Below are positions 1 to 7,493 of a stretch of DNA of 36,309 bases, one piece after another (within the stretch, counting starts at the first letter, position 1; the number at the start of each line of letters is the position of its first letter). Position numbers and translations under genes: made by a program. The stretch comes from Mycobacterium sp. (GTDB lineage Bacteria; Actinomycetota; Actinomycetes; Mycobacteriales; Mycobacteriaceae): positions 1 through 36,309 of the forward strand of contig VEQY01000031.1 in assembly GCA_018882965.1 (NCBI GenBank), given 5' to 3'. The notes beneath the pieces were generated by a model, which made no database searches, was not told the DNA's origin, and saw only the letters and a program-made list of their open reading frames with translations.

Positions 1-741
1 CACCTTCACCGTCGGGATCTCCCCGCCGGTGAACCCGACCACCAGCAGCCGGCCGGCCGGGGCGAGCGAGCGCAGCGAGTCGGTGAACCGGTCCCCGCCG
101 ACCGGATCCATCACGATGTCCACACCGCGGCCGCCGATCAGTTCGGCCACCGCGTCCTTGAAGCCGTCGGCGAGCACCACATCGGTGGCCCCGTTCGCGC
201 GGGCCACCTCCGCCTTGTCCTGCGTGCTGACCACCGCGATCACCCGGGAGGCGCCCAGCGCCGGCGCGATCCGCAACGTGGACGTGCCGATGCCGCCGGC
301 CGCGCCGTGCACCAGGACCGTCTCGCCGTCGGCGAGCCTGCCGCGCACGGTCAGCGCGAAGTACACCGTCAGATCGTTGAACAGCAGACCCGCGCCCGCG
401 GTGAAGCTGACGTTGTCGGGCAGCGGGAACACCCGGTCGGCGTCGAGCACGACGGTCTCGGCCATCGCGCCGGTGATCATGGTCAGCCCCGCACCCCGGT
501 CGCCAGGCGCGACGTGTGCGCCCGCCGGCGCCGAGCGCACCACACCGGCGAGTTCGGCGCCGAGGGTGAACGGCAGTTCCGGCCGGTACTGGTAGAGCCC
601 GCGGGTCAGCAGCGCATCCGGGAAGGCCACGCCGGCGGCGTGCACGTCGACGACGATCCCGTCACCGGCGACCGGCTCGTCGACGTCGGCCAGTTCCACC
701 GACTCCGGGCCGCCCAGCGCGGTGACCCTGACCGCGCGCAT
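1..741 (-). CDS. NADPH:quinone oxidoreductase (zinc-less MDR family), 3' end missing
   Basis: Read from ATG at 739-741 the frame is open to the left edge (247 codons), so the C-terminus is cut off; family members are about 320-330 residues. The N-terminal GroES-like half starts MRAVRVTALGGPESVEL. The Rossmann half contains the nucleotide-binding stretch LVHGAAGGIGTSTLRIAPALG, followed by ATDVVLAD and DIVMDPVGGD, typical of quinone oxidoreductases that reduce quinones or enals with NADPH. No zinc-binding cysteine cluster is seen. The start codon overlaps the stop of the upstream Gre-like gene by one base (TGATG), so the two are probably cotranscribed and translationally coupled. The exact substrate cannot be told. 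Confidence 0.88.
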   Translation of the reverse strand, partial: MRAVRVTALGGPESVELADVDEPVAGDGIVVDVHAAGVAFPDALLTRGLYQYRPELPFTLGAELAGVVRSAPAGAHVAPGDRGAGLTMITGAMAETVVLDADRVFPLPDNVSFTAGAGLLFNDLTVYFALTVRGRLADGETVLVHGAAGGIGTSTLRIAPALGASRVIAVVSTQDKAEVARANGATDVVLADGFKDAVAELIGGRGVDIVMDPVGGDRFTDSLRSLAPAGRLLVVGFTGGEIPTVKV

Positions 742-1211
742 CAGGGCTGCTTGATGGCGAGCAGGGTGACCTGTTGTTCGCCGCGTGGGGTCCGGTAGGT
801 GATGGTGTCTCCGGCTTTGTGGCCGAAGAGCGCCAAGCCGAGGGGGCTGTCGGCGGTCAGCGTGGTGTCCTCGGCGCCGGCCGGGGTCTCCTCGATGAAG
901 TTGACCACCCGCATCTTGACCTCTTCGCCGTCGGGCCACCGCAACTTGACCTCGGTCCCGTTCGGAAGCTGCCCGTCGACGGTGGCGTTACCCCCGGCCA
1001 GCCGCCAGGTGAGGCGACTGATCTGCTCCTCAACCCCGGCGAGGTCCTCCGCACGCTGCAGGGCGTCGGCGGCGTCACCGCGGTCGCCGACGGTCTCGGC
1101 GTCGCCCTGCAGTTCCGTGCGCAACTGATCGCGGCGGCGCTTGAGGTCGGCGAGTTCCGCCTCCAGGCGGGCGCGCTCCTGTTCGACGAATTTCTTCGAG
1201 TCCCGGCTCAT
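741..1211 (-). CDS. Gre-family RNA polymerase secondary-channel protein (Rv3788-like)
   Basis: A 156-residue protein with an N-terminal antiparallel coiled coil (about residues 5-75, rich in E, R, L and A) and a C-terminal FKBP-like domain (SPLGLALFGHKAGDTITYRTP). That is the two-domain plan of GreA/GreB. The coiled-coil tip carries acidic residues (GDRGDAADALQ), the place where GreA holds the Asp/Glu pair that acts in transcript cleavage. The sequence resembles the second mycobacterial Gre homologue, Rv3788, reported to inhibit RNA polymerase rather than rescue it, more than housekeeping GreA. Whether this protein cleaves or inhibits cannot be decided from sequence. The ATG start follows a -10-like hexamer by 8 nt. 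It forms an operon with the downstream quinone oxidoreductase. Confidence 0.85.
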   Translation of the reverse strand: MSRDSKKFVEQERARLEAELADLKRRRDQLRTELQGDAETVGDRGDAADALQRAEDLAGVEEQISRLTWRLAGGNATVDGQLPNGTEVKLRWPDGEEVKMRVVNFIEETPAGAEDTTLTADSPLGLALFGHKAGDTITYRTPRGEQQVTLLAIKQP

Positions 1212-1219
1212 GGACGCCT

Positions 1220-1225
1220 AACGTA
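1220..1225 (-). promoter_or_regulatory. -10 hexamer for a leaderless Gre-like transcript
   Basis: On the minus strand the hexamer TACGTT ends 8 nt before the ATG at 1211, and no Shine-Dalgarno lies between. This spacing would put transcription at or next to the start codon. Inferred from sequence only. Confidence 0.5.
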
Positions 1226-1272
1226 CCGGGTCGCCTCGGGATCGCGGTCGAGTACCGCTGGCCGGCCGGCGG

Positions 1273-1278
1273 TATCGT
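1273..1278 (+). promoter_or_regulatory. -10 hexamer for the HugZ-like gene
   Basis: TATCGT lies 8 nt before the GTG at 1287 with no ribosome binding site between, consistent with leaderless transcription and supporting that start codon. Confidence 0.45.
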
Positions 1279-1286
1279 CGGAAACC

Positions 1287-2108
1287 GTGGCCACCCGCGA
1301 TCACGGCGACCCCGGCGACGCCCCCACCATGGCGGCGCCGCTGACCGAGATCGCCGACCCCACCCGGCCGTCGGCGGCCGAGGAGGCGCGCACCATCGCG
1401 GCGTCCACCAATACCGCCACCCTGGCCAGCCTCACGGCCGCCGGGGACCCGTGGGCGTCCTACGTCGCCTACGGCCTGCTCGGCGGGGCGCCGGTGCTGT
1501 GCGTCTCGCATCTGGCCGAACACGGCCGCAACCTCGCTGCCGATCCGCGGGCGAGTGTGTCCATCGTGGCGCCGAGCACCGAGAGCGATCCGCTGGCCAG
1601 CGGCCGGATCTCGCTGGCGGGCGTGGTCGAGCGGCCGGAGGGTGCGGAGCTGGACGCCGCCCGCGAGGCGCACATCGCGGCGATCCCGGCGGCGAAGTAC
1701 TACGTCGACTACAGCGACTTCACGCTGTGGGTGCTGCGGGTGACGCGGGTGCGCTGGGTGGGCGGCTACGGCCGGATGGACTCCGCCAGCGCCGCCGACT
1801 ACGCCGCCGCCGAAGCCGATCCGATCCGCCCGTATGCCGCGGGCGCGATCGAACACCTCAACGCCGACCATGCCCACGCGCTGATCGAGATGGCCCGCGC
1901 GCTCGGCGGGTTCCCCGACGCACGGGTTGCCGAGTGCACCGGCGTGGACCGCTACGGCCTCGAGCTGAAAGTCGACACCCCGCGCGGGCAGGCCTACACC
2001 CGGGTCGGGTTCGGTGGCGCGCTCAGCTCGTTCGACCAACTGCGGGCGGCCGCAGCTGATCTTGTTCACCGAGCACGCGCCGCAGAAAATCCACCTGGTC
2101 GGTCTTGA
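1287..2108 (+). CDS. HugZ-like / pyridoxamine-phosphate-oxidase-fold protein with DUF2470 tail
   Basis: About 273 residues from GTG 1287; a later ATG at 1329 would give 259. The first part is a split-barrel flavin or heme-binding fold (TNTATLASL, DPWASYVAYGLL, HLAEHGRNLAADPRASVSIV, WVLRVTRVRWVGGYGRM). After a linker comes a DUF2470 region (AAGAIEHLNADHAHALIEMARALGG) as in HugZ proteins, which bind and in some bacteria degrade heme. The IEHLNADH motif is well preserved. Function here (heme handling or a flavin-dependent reaction) is inferred from family only. The gene converges on the alpha/beta hydrolase and their 3' ends overlap by 86 nt (2023-2108). It is divergent from the Gre-like gene. 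Confidence 0.82.
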   Translation: MATRDHGDPGDAPTMAAPLTEIADPTRPSAAEEARTIAASTNTATLASLTAAGDPWASYVAYGLLGGAPVLCVSHLAEHGRNLAADPRASVSIVAPSTESDPLASGRISLAGVVERPEGAELDAAREAHIAAIPAAKYYVDYSDFTLWVLRVTRVRWVGGYGRMDSASAADYAAAEADPIRPYAAGAIEHLNADHAHALIEMARALGGFPDARVAECTGVDRYGLELKVDTPRGQAYTRVGFGGALSSFDQLRAAAADLVHRARAAENPPGRS

Positions 2109-2949
2109 CCTGCGGGTCGTGGTAGATCGCAAAGTGACCGTAGGGGTAGCGGCGTAACTCACCGCGCGGCGCGTCGTGGGCCGCCCGGATGCTCGACGAC
2201 GCCGGGGTGGTGGTGTCGGCGTCGCACACGCAGAACAGCACCGGCATGCTCAGCCGGGACGCCAACCGTACCGGCCGGAAGAACGGCATCTCCAGCATCA
2301 GCCGCGCAGCGAACTCGTTGCGCCACAGCGAGTCCGGACCGCGCAGGGACTCGAAACCGGCCAGCACGTCGGGCTCGGTCAGCGCCGCGAAGCTGCCCGG
2401 GCGACCGACCGCGGCGATCATCAGCGGCGGCCGGCCCAGCATCGCCCCGACCCGGTCAACCGCGGCCACGATCGCCGCGCGAACCACGTTGCGCACCGGC
2501 ATCGTCCGCATCACCGGCAGGCTGTCGGTGTAGGGCGCCTGGGCGATCACCGCGGCGATCCGCGGATCACCCGCCGCCACGACCAGCACGTGGCCGCCGC
2601 TGAACGACGAACCCCACAGCGCGATCCGGTCCGGGTCGATGCCCTCGGCGCCGCGCGCCCACGCGATCGCCGCACGGTAGTCGTCCTGCTGACGGTGAAT
2701 GTCAAGAAGCTGGCGGGGCTGACCGGAGGACGCCCCGAAGTGGCGGTAGTCGAAAACCAGCACCACGAAGCCGGCGTCACAGAACGCCTCCGCGTAGTCG
2801 CTCAGCCCGTCATCACGGGTGGCGGAGAAGCCGTGTGCCATCACCACGCACGCCCGCATCGGCCCGGAGGCCGGGGCGGGGCGGTACAGATAGGCGGCGA
2901 GTTGCTCCCCGTGCGAAGGGATGCGGACCTCGACGCGCTCCGCGTTCAT
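2023..2949 (-). CDS. Alpha/beta hydrolase
   Basis: About 308 residues from ATG 2949; in-frame GTG and TTG codons lie 6 and 9 nt upstream. Fold marks: oxyanion-hole motif VVMAHGFSATRDD near residue 38, the strand FDYRHFGASSG, the nucleophile elbow ALWGSSFSGGH with Ser115 as nucleophile (last glycine of the usual GxSxG replaced by Ser), then CDADTTTP and YGHFAIY supplying the acid and histidine. Such proteins hydrolyse esters or related bonds; substrate unknown. A TAGTTT hexamer 7 nt upstream suggests a leaderless transcript starting back-to-back with the small gene at 2976. The 3' end runs 86 nt into the convergent HugZ-like gene. Confidence 0.88.
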   Translation of the reverse strand: MNAERVEVRIPSHGEQLAAYLYRPAPASGPMRACVVMAHGFSATRDDGLSDYAEAFCDAGFVVLVFDYRHFGASSGQPRQLLDIHRQQDDYRAAIAWARGAEGIDPDRIALWGSSFSGGHVLVVAAGDPRIAAVIAQAPYTDSLPVMRTMPVRNVVRAAIVAAVDRVGAMLGRPPLMIAAVGRPGSFAALTEPDVLAGFESLRGPDSLWRNEFAARLMLEMPFFRPVRLASRLSMPVLFCVCDADTTTPASSSIRAAHDAPRGELRRYPYGHFAIYHDPQVKTDQVDFLRRVLGEQDQLRPPAVGRTS

Positions 2950-2956
2950 GGTCACC

Positions 2957-2962
2957 AAACTA
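2957..2962 (-). promoter_or_regulatory. -10 hexamer for the alpha/beta hydrolase
   Basis: TAGTTT on the minus strand, 7 nt before ATG 2949. It lies one base from a plus-strand -10-like hexamer (2964-2969), so two divergent leaderless promoters appear packed into a 26-bp gap. Confidence 0.45.
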
Positions 2963-2963
2963 G

Positions 2964-2969
2964 TACGCT
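2964..2969 (+). promoter_or_regulatory. -10 hexamer for the 74-residue protein gene
   Basis: TACGCT ends 6 nt before ATG 2976. No ribosome binding site is present, consistent with leaderless initiation. Confidence 0.45.
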
Positions 2970-2975
2970 CGGCGC

Positions 2976-3200
2976 ATGACCGGGACCGGCGAGCGACAGA
3001 ACCTGGTGCAGTTCGGCGAGGAGCAGGGCTGGCGATGCCACGGCCATGAGCGTGCCGACGTCTACCTGCGCGGAACCGTGCGGATTCGCGTCATCTGGCA
3101 GGGCGACGAGCAGATCAGCGGGGCGTCGCTGTTCCACGACGAGATGTACGAGTCCTACACCCGCGACCTGGCCATCGTGCGCGCCTGGTTCAAGCGCTGA
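2976..3200 (+). CDS. Conserved-type small hypothetical protein (74 aa)
   Basis: A 74-residue soluble protein beginning MTGTGERQNLVQFGEEQGWRC, with alternating beta-like stretches (DVYLRGTVRIRVIWQGDEQISGA) and a C-terminal helix ending AWFKR. No membrane segment, signal peptide or known motif was recognised. Support for a real gene comes from the -10-like hexamer 6 nt upstream and the sensible amphipathic composition. Its 3' end overlaps the convergent LLM oxidoreductase by 11 nt. No function is proposed. Confidence 0.7.
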   Translation: MTGTGERQNLVQFGEEQGWRCHGHERADVYLRGTVRIRVIWQGDEQISGASLFHDEMYESYTRDLAIVRAWFKR

Positions 3201-4101
3201 GATCCAGCGCGGCGGCCAGCTCCCGCAGCGAGGGCCGGGGATCCCACATCGGGTTGCCGTCGCCGAGCACCTGCACCACCACGTGGTCGGCGCCGGCGTC
3301 GAGGTGCGCGGTCACCGACGCCGCGGACTGCTCGACGGTGCCCATACCGACCAGCGCCCGTGCCAGCCGGTCGGAACCCCCGCGCACGAGATCGGATTCC
3401 TCGAAGCCCTGCCGCAACCAGGAGTTGCGGTAGTTCGGCAGGCCCGAGTAGATCTCCAGGTAGGTGTGCGCGCGGCGCAGCTGTTCGTCGGGGTCACAGC
3501 CCACGACCGCCGCGTGCTCGGAGACCACCCAGCGGTCCGGGCCGAGGATCTCCCGGGTGGCGGCGGTGTGGCCCGGTGTGACCAGATACGGGTGCGCGCC
3601 GTCGGCGTGGGTTCCGGACAGCTCGATCATCTTCGGCCCCAACGCCGCCAGCAGCCGGGTGGGCCGTCCCGAGCCGGGCTCGATGGCCTCCGGCAGCGCG
3701 GCCATCCGCTCCAGGTAGGCGCGCATGGTCGCCAGCGGCTTGGCATAGGTGCCGCCGAGCATGTTCTCGACCAGCGGGCCGTGGCTGACCCCCAGGCCCA
3801 GCACGAACCGGCCCGGATGCAGCGCGGTCAGTGTGCGGCCGCCACCCTCCATGCTGCCGGCCACCCGCGCGTGGATGTTGGCGATGCCGGTGCCGATGAC
3901 CAACCGTTCGGTGGCCGCCAGGAACGCCGCGGACTCGACCATGCAGTCTTTGAGGCCCACCTCGGGAATGAACAGTGAGCCGTAGCCGAGCTGCTCGATC
4001 TCGGCGGCCACCTCCTGCGCCGCCGGCATCGACCAGGTGTCGCTGGCCCACCAGACACCCACCCGCGCCGGGAAATCGATCCGCCCGCGCTTCTCGCTCA
4101 C
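3190..4101 (-). CDS. LLM-class F420-dependent oxidoreductase
   Basis: 303 residues with a luciferase-like TIM-barrel pattern: GVWWASDTWS near the N-terminus, LGYGSLFIPEV, ERLVIGTGIANIHAR, HPGRFVLGLGVSHGPLVE, and a late DAGADHVVVQVLGDG. These match the mycobacterial F420-dependent subfamily (TIGR03620-like). Such enzymes use reduced deazaflavin F420 to reduce or oxidise small substrates, unknown here. GTG 4101 is preceded at good spacing by GGAG, so unlike many neighbours this gene has a leader. It is divergent from the acyl-CoA synthetase gene and overlaps the tail of the 74-residue gene by 11 nt. Confidence 0.9.
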   Translation of the reverse strand: MSEKRGRIDFPARVGVWWASDTWSMPAAQEVAAEIEQLGYGSLFIPEVGLKDCMVESAAFLAATERLVIGTGIANIHARVAGSMEGGGRTLTALHPGRFVLGLGVSHGPLVENMLGGTYAKPLATMRAYLERMAALPEAIEPGSGRPTRLLAALGPKMIELSGTHADGAHPYLVTPGHTAATREILGPDRWVVSEHAAVVGCDPDEQLRRAHTYLEIYSGLPNYRNSWLRQGFEESDLVRGGSDRLARALVGMGTVEQSAASVTAHLDAGADHVVVQVLGDGNPMWDPRPSLRELAAALDLSA

Positions 4102-4154
4102 CGAAACTCCTTTCCCTCAGTGGCAACGCCCCATGTCCCTACGGCTGAAGTCCC

Positions 4155-4160
4155 TAGACT
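4155..4160 (+). promoter_or_regulatory. -10 hexamer for the acyl-CoA synthetase gene
   Basis: TAGACT ends 6 nt before ATG 4167 without a ribosome binding site, suggesting a leaderless mRNA. Confidence 0.5.
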
Positions 4161-4166
4161 AGGCGC

Positions 4167-5837
4167 ATGTCCAGCAGCGACGTGTCCTTCGACTTGTCCA
4201 CCGTCTTCCGCACCGTCGCCGAGACGGTCCCCGATCAGCAGGCCCTGATCTGGCGTGACCGCCGGCTGACCTACGCCCAGATGGACAGCCGCATCGACGG
4301 GATCGCGCACTACCTCGTCACCCAAGGCCTGGGCTGCCACACCGAACGCGACCAACTGCTGGGCCACCAGTCCGGGCAGGACCAGCTGGGTCTGTACCTG
4401 CGCAACGGCAACGAGTACCTCGAGGCGATGGTGGCCGCCTATCGCGCGCGGGTGGCGCCGTTCAACGTCAACTTCCGCTACGTCGAGGAGGAGCTGCTCT
4501 ACCTGCTCGCCGATGCGCGCGCCCGCGCGCTGGTGTACGCCGCCGAGTTCGCCCCGCACGTGCAGTCCATCCGGGGCAGGTTGCCCGAACTGCAGGTGCT
4601 GCTGCAGGTCGACGACGGGTCGGGCAACGAACTGCTGCCCGGTGCGGTGGACTACGAGTCGGTCGTCGGCACGCCCGCGCCGCCGTCCGGGATGCCCATC
4701 CCCAGCGGCGACGACCTCTATGTCCTCTACACCGGCGGCACCACCGGCATGCCGAAGGGCGTGCTGTGGCGCCAGCACGACATCTTCATGTCCGCGATGG
4801 GCGGGCGCCCGTTCGGCGCGGGCAAGGCGCTGGAGTCCTACGCCGAGATCGCCGACCAGGTTCGCGCCGACAAGGGAGTGCGGTCGGCGATGCTGATCCC
4901 GCCGCTGATGCACGGGGCCGCCCAGTGGAGCGCGTTCAACATCATCAGCACCGGCGGCTGGCTGGCGATCCCCGACGACGTCGTACACCTCGACGCGGCG
5001 GCCGCGCTGCGGCTGGCCGAACGGGAACGGGTGCTCAACATCCCGGTGGTGGGCGATGCCGTCGCCCGCCCACTGCTCGACGAGATCGAGACCGGGCGCT
5101 ACGACCTGTCCGGGCTGATGGCCATCACCAACGGCGGTGCAACGCTGTCGCCGACGGTCCGCGAGCGGTTCCTGGCCGCGATGCCGAACCTGATCATCCT
5201 CGACGCCGTCGGCGCGTCGGAGTCGGGCATCCAGATGACCACCATCGCCGCCAAGAACGCCGCGCCCGAGGCGGTGCGCACGGCGACCTTCACCCCGCAG
5301 CCCGACACCACCGTGCTCTCGGCGGACCTCAGCCGGGAGCTGCGAGCCGGCGAGAGCGAGGACGAGGGCTGGCTGGCGCGGCGCGGGTTCGTGCCGCTGG
5401 GCTATCTCGGCGACGCCGAGAAGACCGCCCGCACCTTCCCCACCATCGACGGCGTGCGCTGGGCGGTACCCGGCGACCGGGCCCGGCTGCTCGACGACGG
5501 CCGCATCGAACTGCTCGGCCGCGACTCGGTGACCATCAACTCGGGCGGGGAGAAGATCTTCGCCGAGGAGGTCGAGCGCGCGGTCGCCAGCCACCCGGCC
5601 GTCTACGACGTGGTCGTCACCGGCCGGCCGTCCGAGCGCTGGGGCAATGAGGTCGTCGCGATCATCCAACTGGCGCAGGGCAAGTCGGTCACCGACGAGG
5701 AGCTCGCCGACGCGTGCCGGTCGCACATCGCCCAGTACAAGATCCCGAAGGCGTTCATCCGCACCGAGAAGGTGCTGCGCTCCCCCTCCGGCAAGGCCGA
5801 CTACCGCTGGGCGAAGGCGGTCGCGACGGAGGGCTGA
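4167..5837 (+). CDS. FadD-type acyl-CoA synthetase (AMP-forming ligase)
   Basis: 556 residues, normal length for the ANL superfamily. Visible motifs: phosphate-binding loop LYTGGTTGMPKGVLW near residue 192, aromatic-rich PPLMHGAAQW, the A5-type DAVGASESG, the hinge PGDRARLLDDGRIELLGRDSVTINSGGEKI, and the catalytic lysine in SPSGKADYRW near the end. It activates a carboxylic acid as acyl-AMP and transfers it to CoA. The long insert at residues 52-75 containing HTERDQLLGHQSGQDQLG is typical of mycobacterial FadD2/FadD3-like members, but I cannot assign a number. The substrate may be a fatty acid or a ring-derived acid. The LLM enzyme upstream may share a catabolic context. Confidence 0.92.
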   Translation: MSSSDVSFDLSTVFRTVAETVPDQQALIWRDRRLTYAQMDSRIDGIAHYLVTQGLGCHTERDQLLGHQSGQDQLGLYLRNGNEYLEAMVAAYRARVAPFNVNFRYVEEELLYLLADARARALVYAAEFAPHVQSIRGRLPELQVLLQVDDGSGNELLPGAVDYESVVGTPAPPSGMPIPSGDDLYVLYTGGTTGMPKGVLWRQHDIFMSAMGGRPFGAGKALESYAEIADQVRADKGVRSAMLIPPLMHGAAQWSAFNIISTGGWLAIPDDVVHLDAAAALRLAERERVLNIPVVGDAVARPLLDEIETGRYDLSGLMAITNGGATLSPTVRERFLAAMPNLIILDAVGASESGIQMTTIAAKNAAPEAVRTATFTPQPDTTVLSADLSRELRAGESEDEGWLARRGFVPLGYLGDAEKTARTFPTIDGVRWAVPGDRARLLDDGRIELLGRDSVTINSGGEKIFAEEVERAVASHPAVYDVVVTGRPSERWGNEVVAIIQLAQGKSVTDEELADACRSHIAQYKIPKAFIRTEKVLRSPSGKADYRWAKAVATEG

Positions 5838-5851
5838 CCCACGCCGGGCCG

Positions 5852-5857
5852 TAGGGT
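5852..5857 (+). promoter_or_regulatory. -10 hexamer for the 130-residue protein gene
   Basis: TAGGGT lies 7 nt before GTG 5865 and supports this start as leaderless. Confidence 0.45.
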
Positions 5858-5864
5858 CTCTGCG

Positions 5865-6257
5865 GTGAGGGCGATCGTGCTGCTGGCCCGCAGCGGGCAT
5901 CTCGACCAGGACGGGACGGTGCACGCACTGGGGTTGGGCTGGACCACCTGCCCGTCCCCGATGGCGCAGCATGTGCTGATCGTGTTCGTGGAGGTCGGCT
6001 GGTCGGAGATCGGCGCATCCTTCCCGATCCGCGCCGAACTGGTCGACGGCGACGGCGCCCAGGTCGCGCAGACCGAGGAGAACGTCATCAACGCCCGCCG
6101 CCACCCGGTGCATCCGGAGGGCACGCCGGTCACCATCCCGTTCATCGCGACGATCCCGCCGCTGAACCTCGTCGCCGGGCAGCGCTACCAGTGGCGGGTG
6201 TCGATCGCCGGCGAGATGCACGAGGACTGGCTGGCCGGCTTCACCGTCACCGATTGA
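5865..6257 (+). CDS. Conserved hypothetical protein, DUF6941-like
   Basis: 130 residues starting at GTG. A beta-rich sequence: VHALGLGWTTCPSPMAQHVLIVFVEVGWSE, then PFIATIPPLNLVAGQRYQWRVSIAGEMHEDW. The pattern resembles small beta-sandwich DUF6941-type proteins common in actinobacteria. No catalytic motif or signal peptide is visible. It follows the acyl-CoA synthetase by 27 nt but has its own -10-like hexamer. Its end overlaps the convergent FAD monooxygenase by 11 nt. Function unknown. Confidence 0.75.
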   Translation: MRAIVLLARSGHLDQDGTVHALGLGWTTCPSPMAQHVLIVFVEVGWSEIGASFPIRAELVDGDGAQVAQTEENVINARRHPVHPEGTPVTIPFIATIPPLNLVAGQRYQWRVSIAGEMHEDWLAGFTVTD

Positions 6258-7464
6258 GCCGGCGGGCGAATCCCGGAGCGTGTTCGGGGCGCACACCGAC
6301 GCCGATCACATACGCCGGAACGCTGGCCAGCCACGGCAGCCGGCGCACCAGATCCAGCAGCACGGCCGGCGGCTCCTTGATCCTGCCCTGCAGAATCGGC
6401 GCCATCAGCCGCCGATGGATGATCCGCTGCAGCCCCTGCGTCAGCACCGCGGGAGGCATCCGGCGGCGTTGGACCGCGGCAAGGTCGCGTTCACTGATGC
6501 TGCGCCGCCGCAGCGGCTCGGCCAGCAGGGTGGCCGCGCCCACCGCGTCCTGCACGGCGAGGTTGATGCCGACGCCGCCGGCCGGGGACATCGCGTGCGC
6601 GGCGTCGCCGAGGCACAGCAGACCGTCGGTGTGCCAGCGCCGCAGCCGGTTGAGCCGCACGTCGAGGAACTTCACCTCATCCCAGGACGTGATCTGGGAG
6701 ACGTCGGCTTCGGGCGCCAGACCGCTGACCTCGTCGCGGAATGCCTGCAGGCCCCGTGCCCGCAACTGCGCGTCACTGCCCTTCGGGATCAGGTAGGCGA
6801 TCTGGAAGTAGCCCTCCCGCGGGATCATGATCAGCAGCCGCCCTGCAGAGATTCGCGGAACCAGCGAGTACTGCGCGTCCATCTCCCGCGGCAGCCGGAA
6901 CCACCAGACGTCGAACGGCACCGGATAGTCCCGCGCGCGCAGCCCTGCCTGCTCACGGACGACCGACCACCGGCCGTCGCAGGCCACCGTCACGTCAGCA
7001 CTCAGCTCGCCCTCCCCGTCCGGTCCGCGGTAGCGCACGCCGCTGACCCGGGAACCCTCGCGCAGCAGCCCGGTGACCTCGTGGCGGAGCCGCAGCGTGA
7101 ACGTGGGCTCGGCCTCGGCCGCCTCGGCCAGCAGGCTCAGCAGGTCCCACTGCGGCACCATCGCGATGTAGGGGTGCGGCTGGTGCAGCTTCCCGAAATC
7201 GACGACGGTGACCTCGCGGCCGCCGTTGCTCAAGCTCGCCCGCTCGACCTTGCTCTTGGGCAACGCCGCGAAGCGCTCCCACAGCCCCAGTTCGTCGAGC
7301 AGCGTCAGGGTGCTGGGATGCACGGTGTCGCCGCGAAAGTCGCGCAGGAAATCCGCGTGCTTCTCCAGCACGGTGACCTCGACACCGGCCCGAGCCAGCA
7401 GGAGACCCAGCACCATGCCGGCCGGGCCGCCGCCGACGATCGCGCACGTCGTGGACTGGGTCAT
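6247..7464 (-). CDS. FAD-dependent monooxygenase (aromatic hydroxylase family)
   Basis: 405 residues. The N-terminal dinucleotide-binding motif CAIVGGGPAGMVLGLLLARAG is followed by the acidic end of the second strand (VTVLEKH). The middle DG motif reads VACDGRWSVVR and the second FAD motif GDAAHAMSPAGGVGINLAVQDA, which together define the p-hydroxybenzoate/UbiH-like hydroxylase family. The enzyme would bind FAD and hydroxylate an aromatic or quinone-like substrate using NAD(P)H and oxygen; the substrate is unknown. ATG 7464 is 6 nt downstream of TAAGGT, indicating a leaderless transcript. It is divergent from nothing close: kup lies 30 nt upstream on the same strand, with kup transcribed towards it. 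Confidence 0.92.
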   Translation of the reverse strand: MTQSTTCAIVGGGPAGMVLGLLLARAGVEVTVLEKHADFLRDFRGDTVHPSTLTLLDELGLWERFAALPKSKVERASLSNGGREVTVVDFGKLHQPHPYIAMVPQWDLLSLLAEAAEAEPTFTLRLRHEVTGLLREGSRVSGVRYRGPDGEGELSADVTVACDGRWSVVREQAGLRARDYPVPFDVWWFRLPREMDAQYSLVPRISAGRLLIMIPREGYFQIAYLIPKGSDAQLRARGLQAFRDEVSGLAPEADVSQITSWDEVKFLDVRLNRLRRWHTDGLLCLGDAAHAMSPAGGVGINLAVQDAVGAATLLAEPLRRRSISERDLAAVQRRRMPPAVLTQGLQRIIHRRLMAPILQGRIKEPPAVLLDLVRRLPWLASVPAYVIGVGVRPEHAPGFARRLNR

Positions 7465-7470
7465 GGCCCC

Positions 7471-7476
7471 ACCTTA
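7471..7476 (-). promoter_or_regulatory. -10 hexamer for the FAD monooxygenase gene
   Basis: TAAGGT on the minus strand, 6 nt before ATG 7464, consistent with leaderless transcription separate from kup. Confidence 0.45.
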
Positions 7477-7493
7477 AGCCCGTAATCCGCGGA

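Noticed and set aside
4098..6296. 732-codon minus-strand open frame opposite the acyl-CoA synthetase gene
   Set aside because: Shadow of codon bias at third positions; no recognisable domain, and it covers two convincing plus-strand genes.
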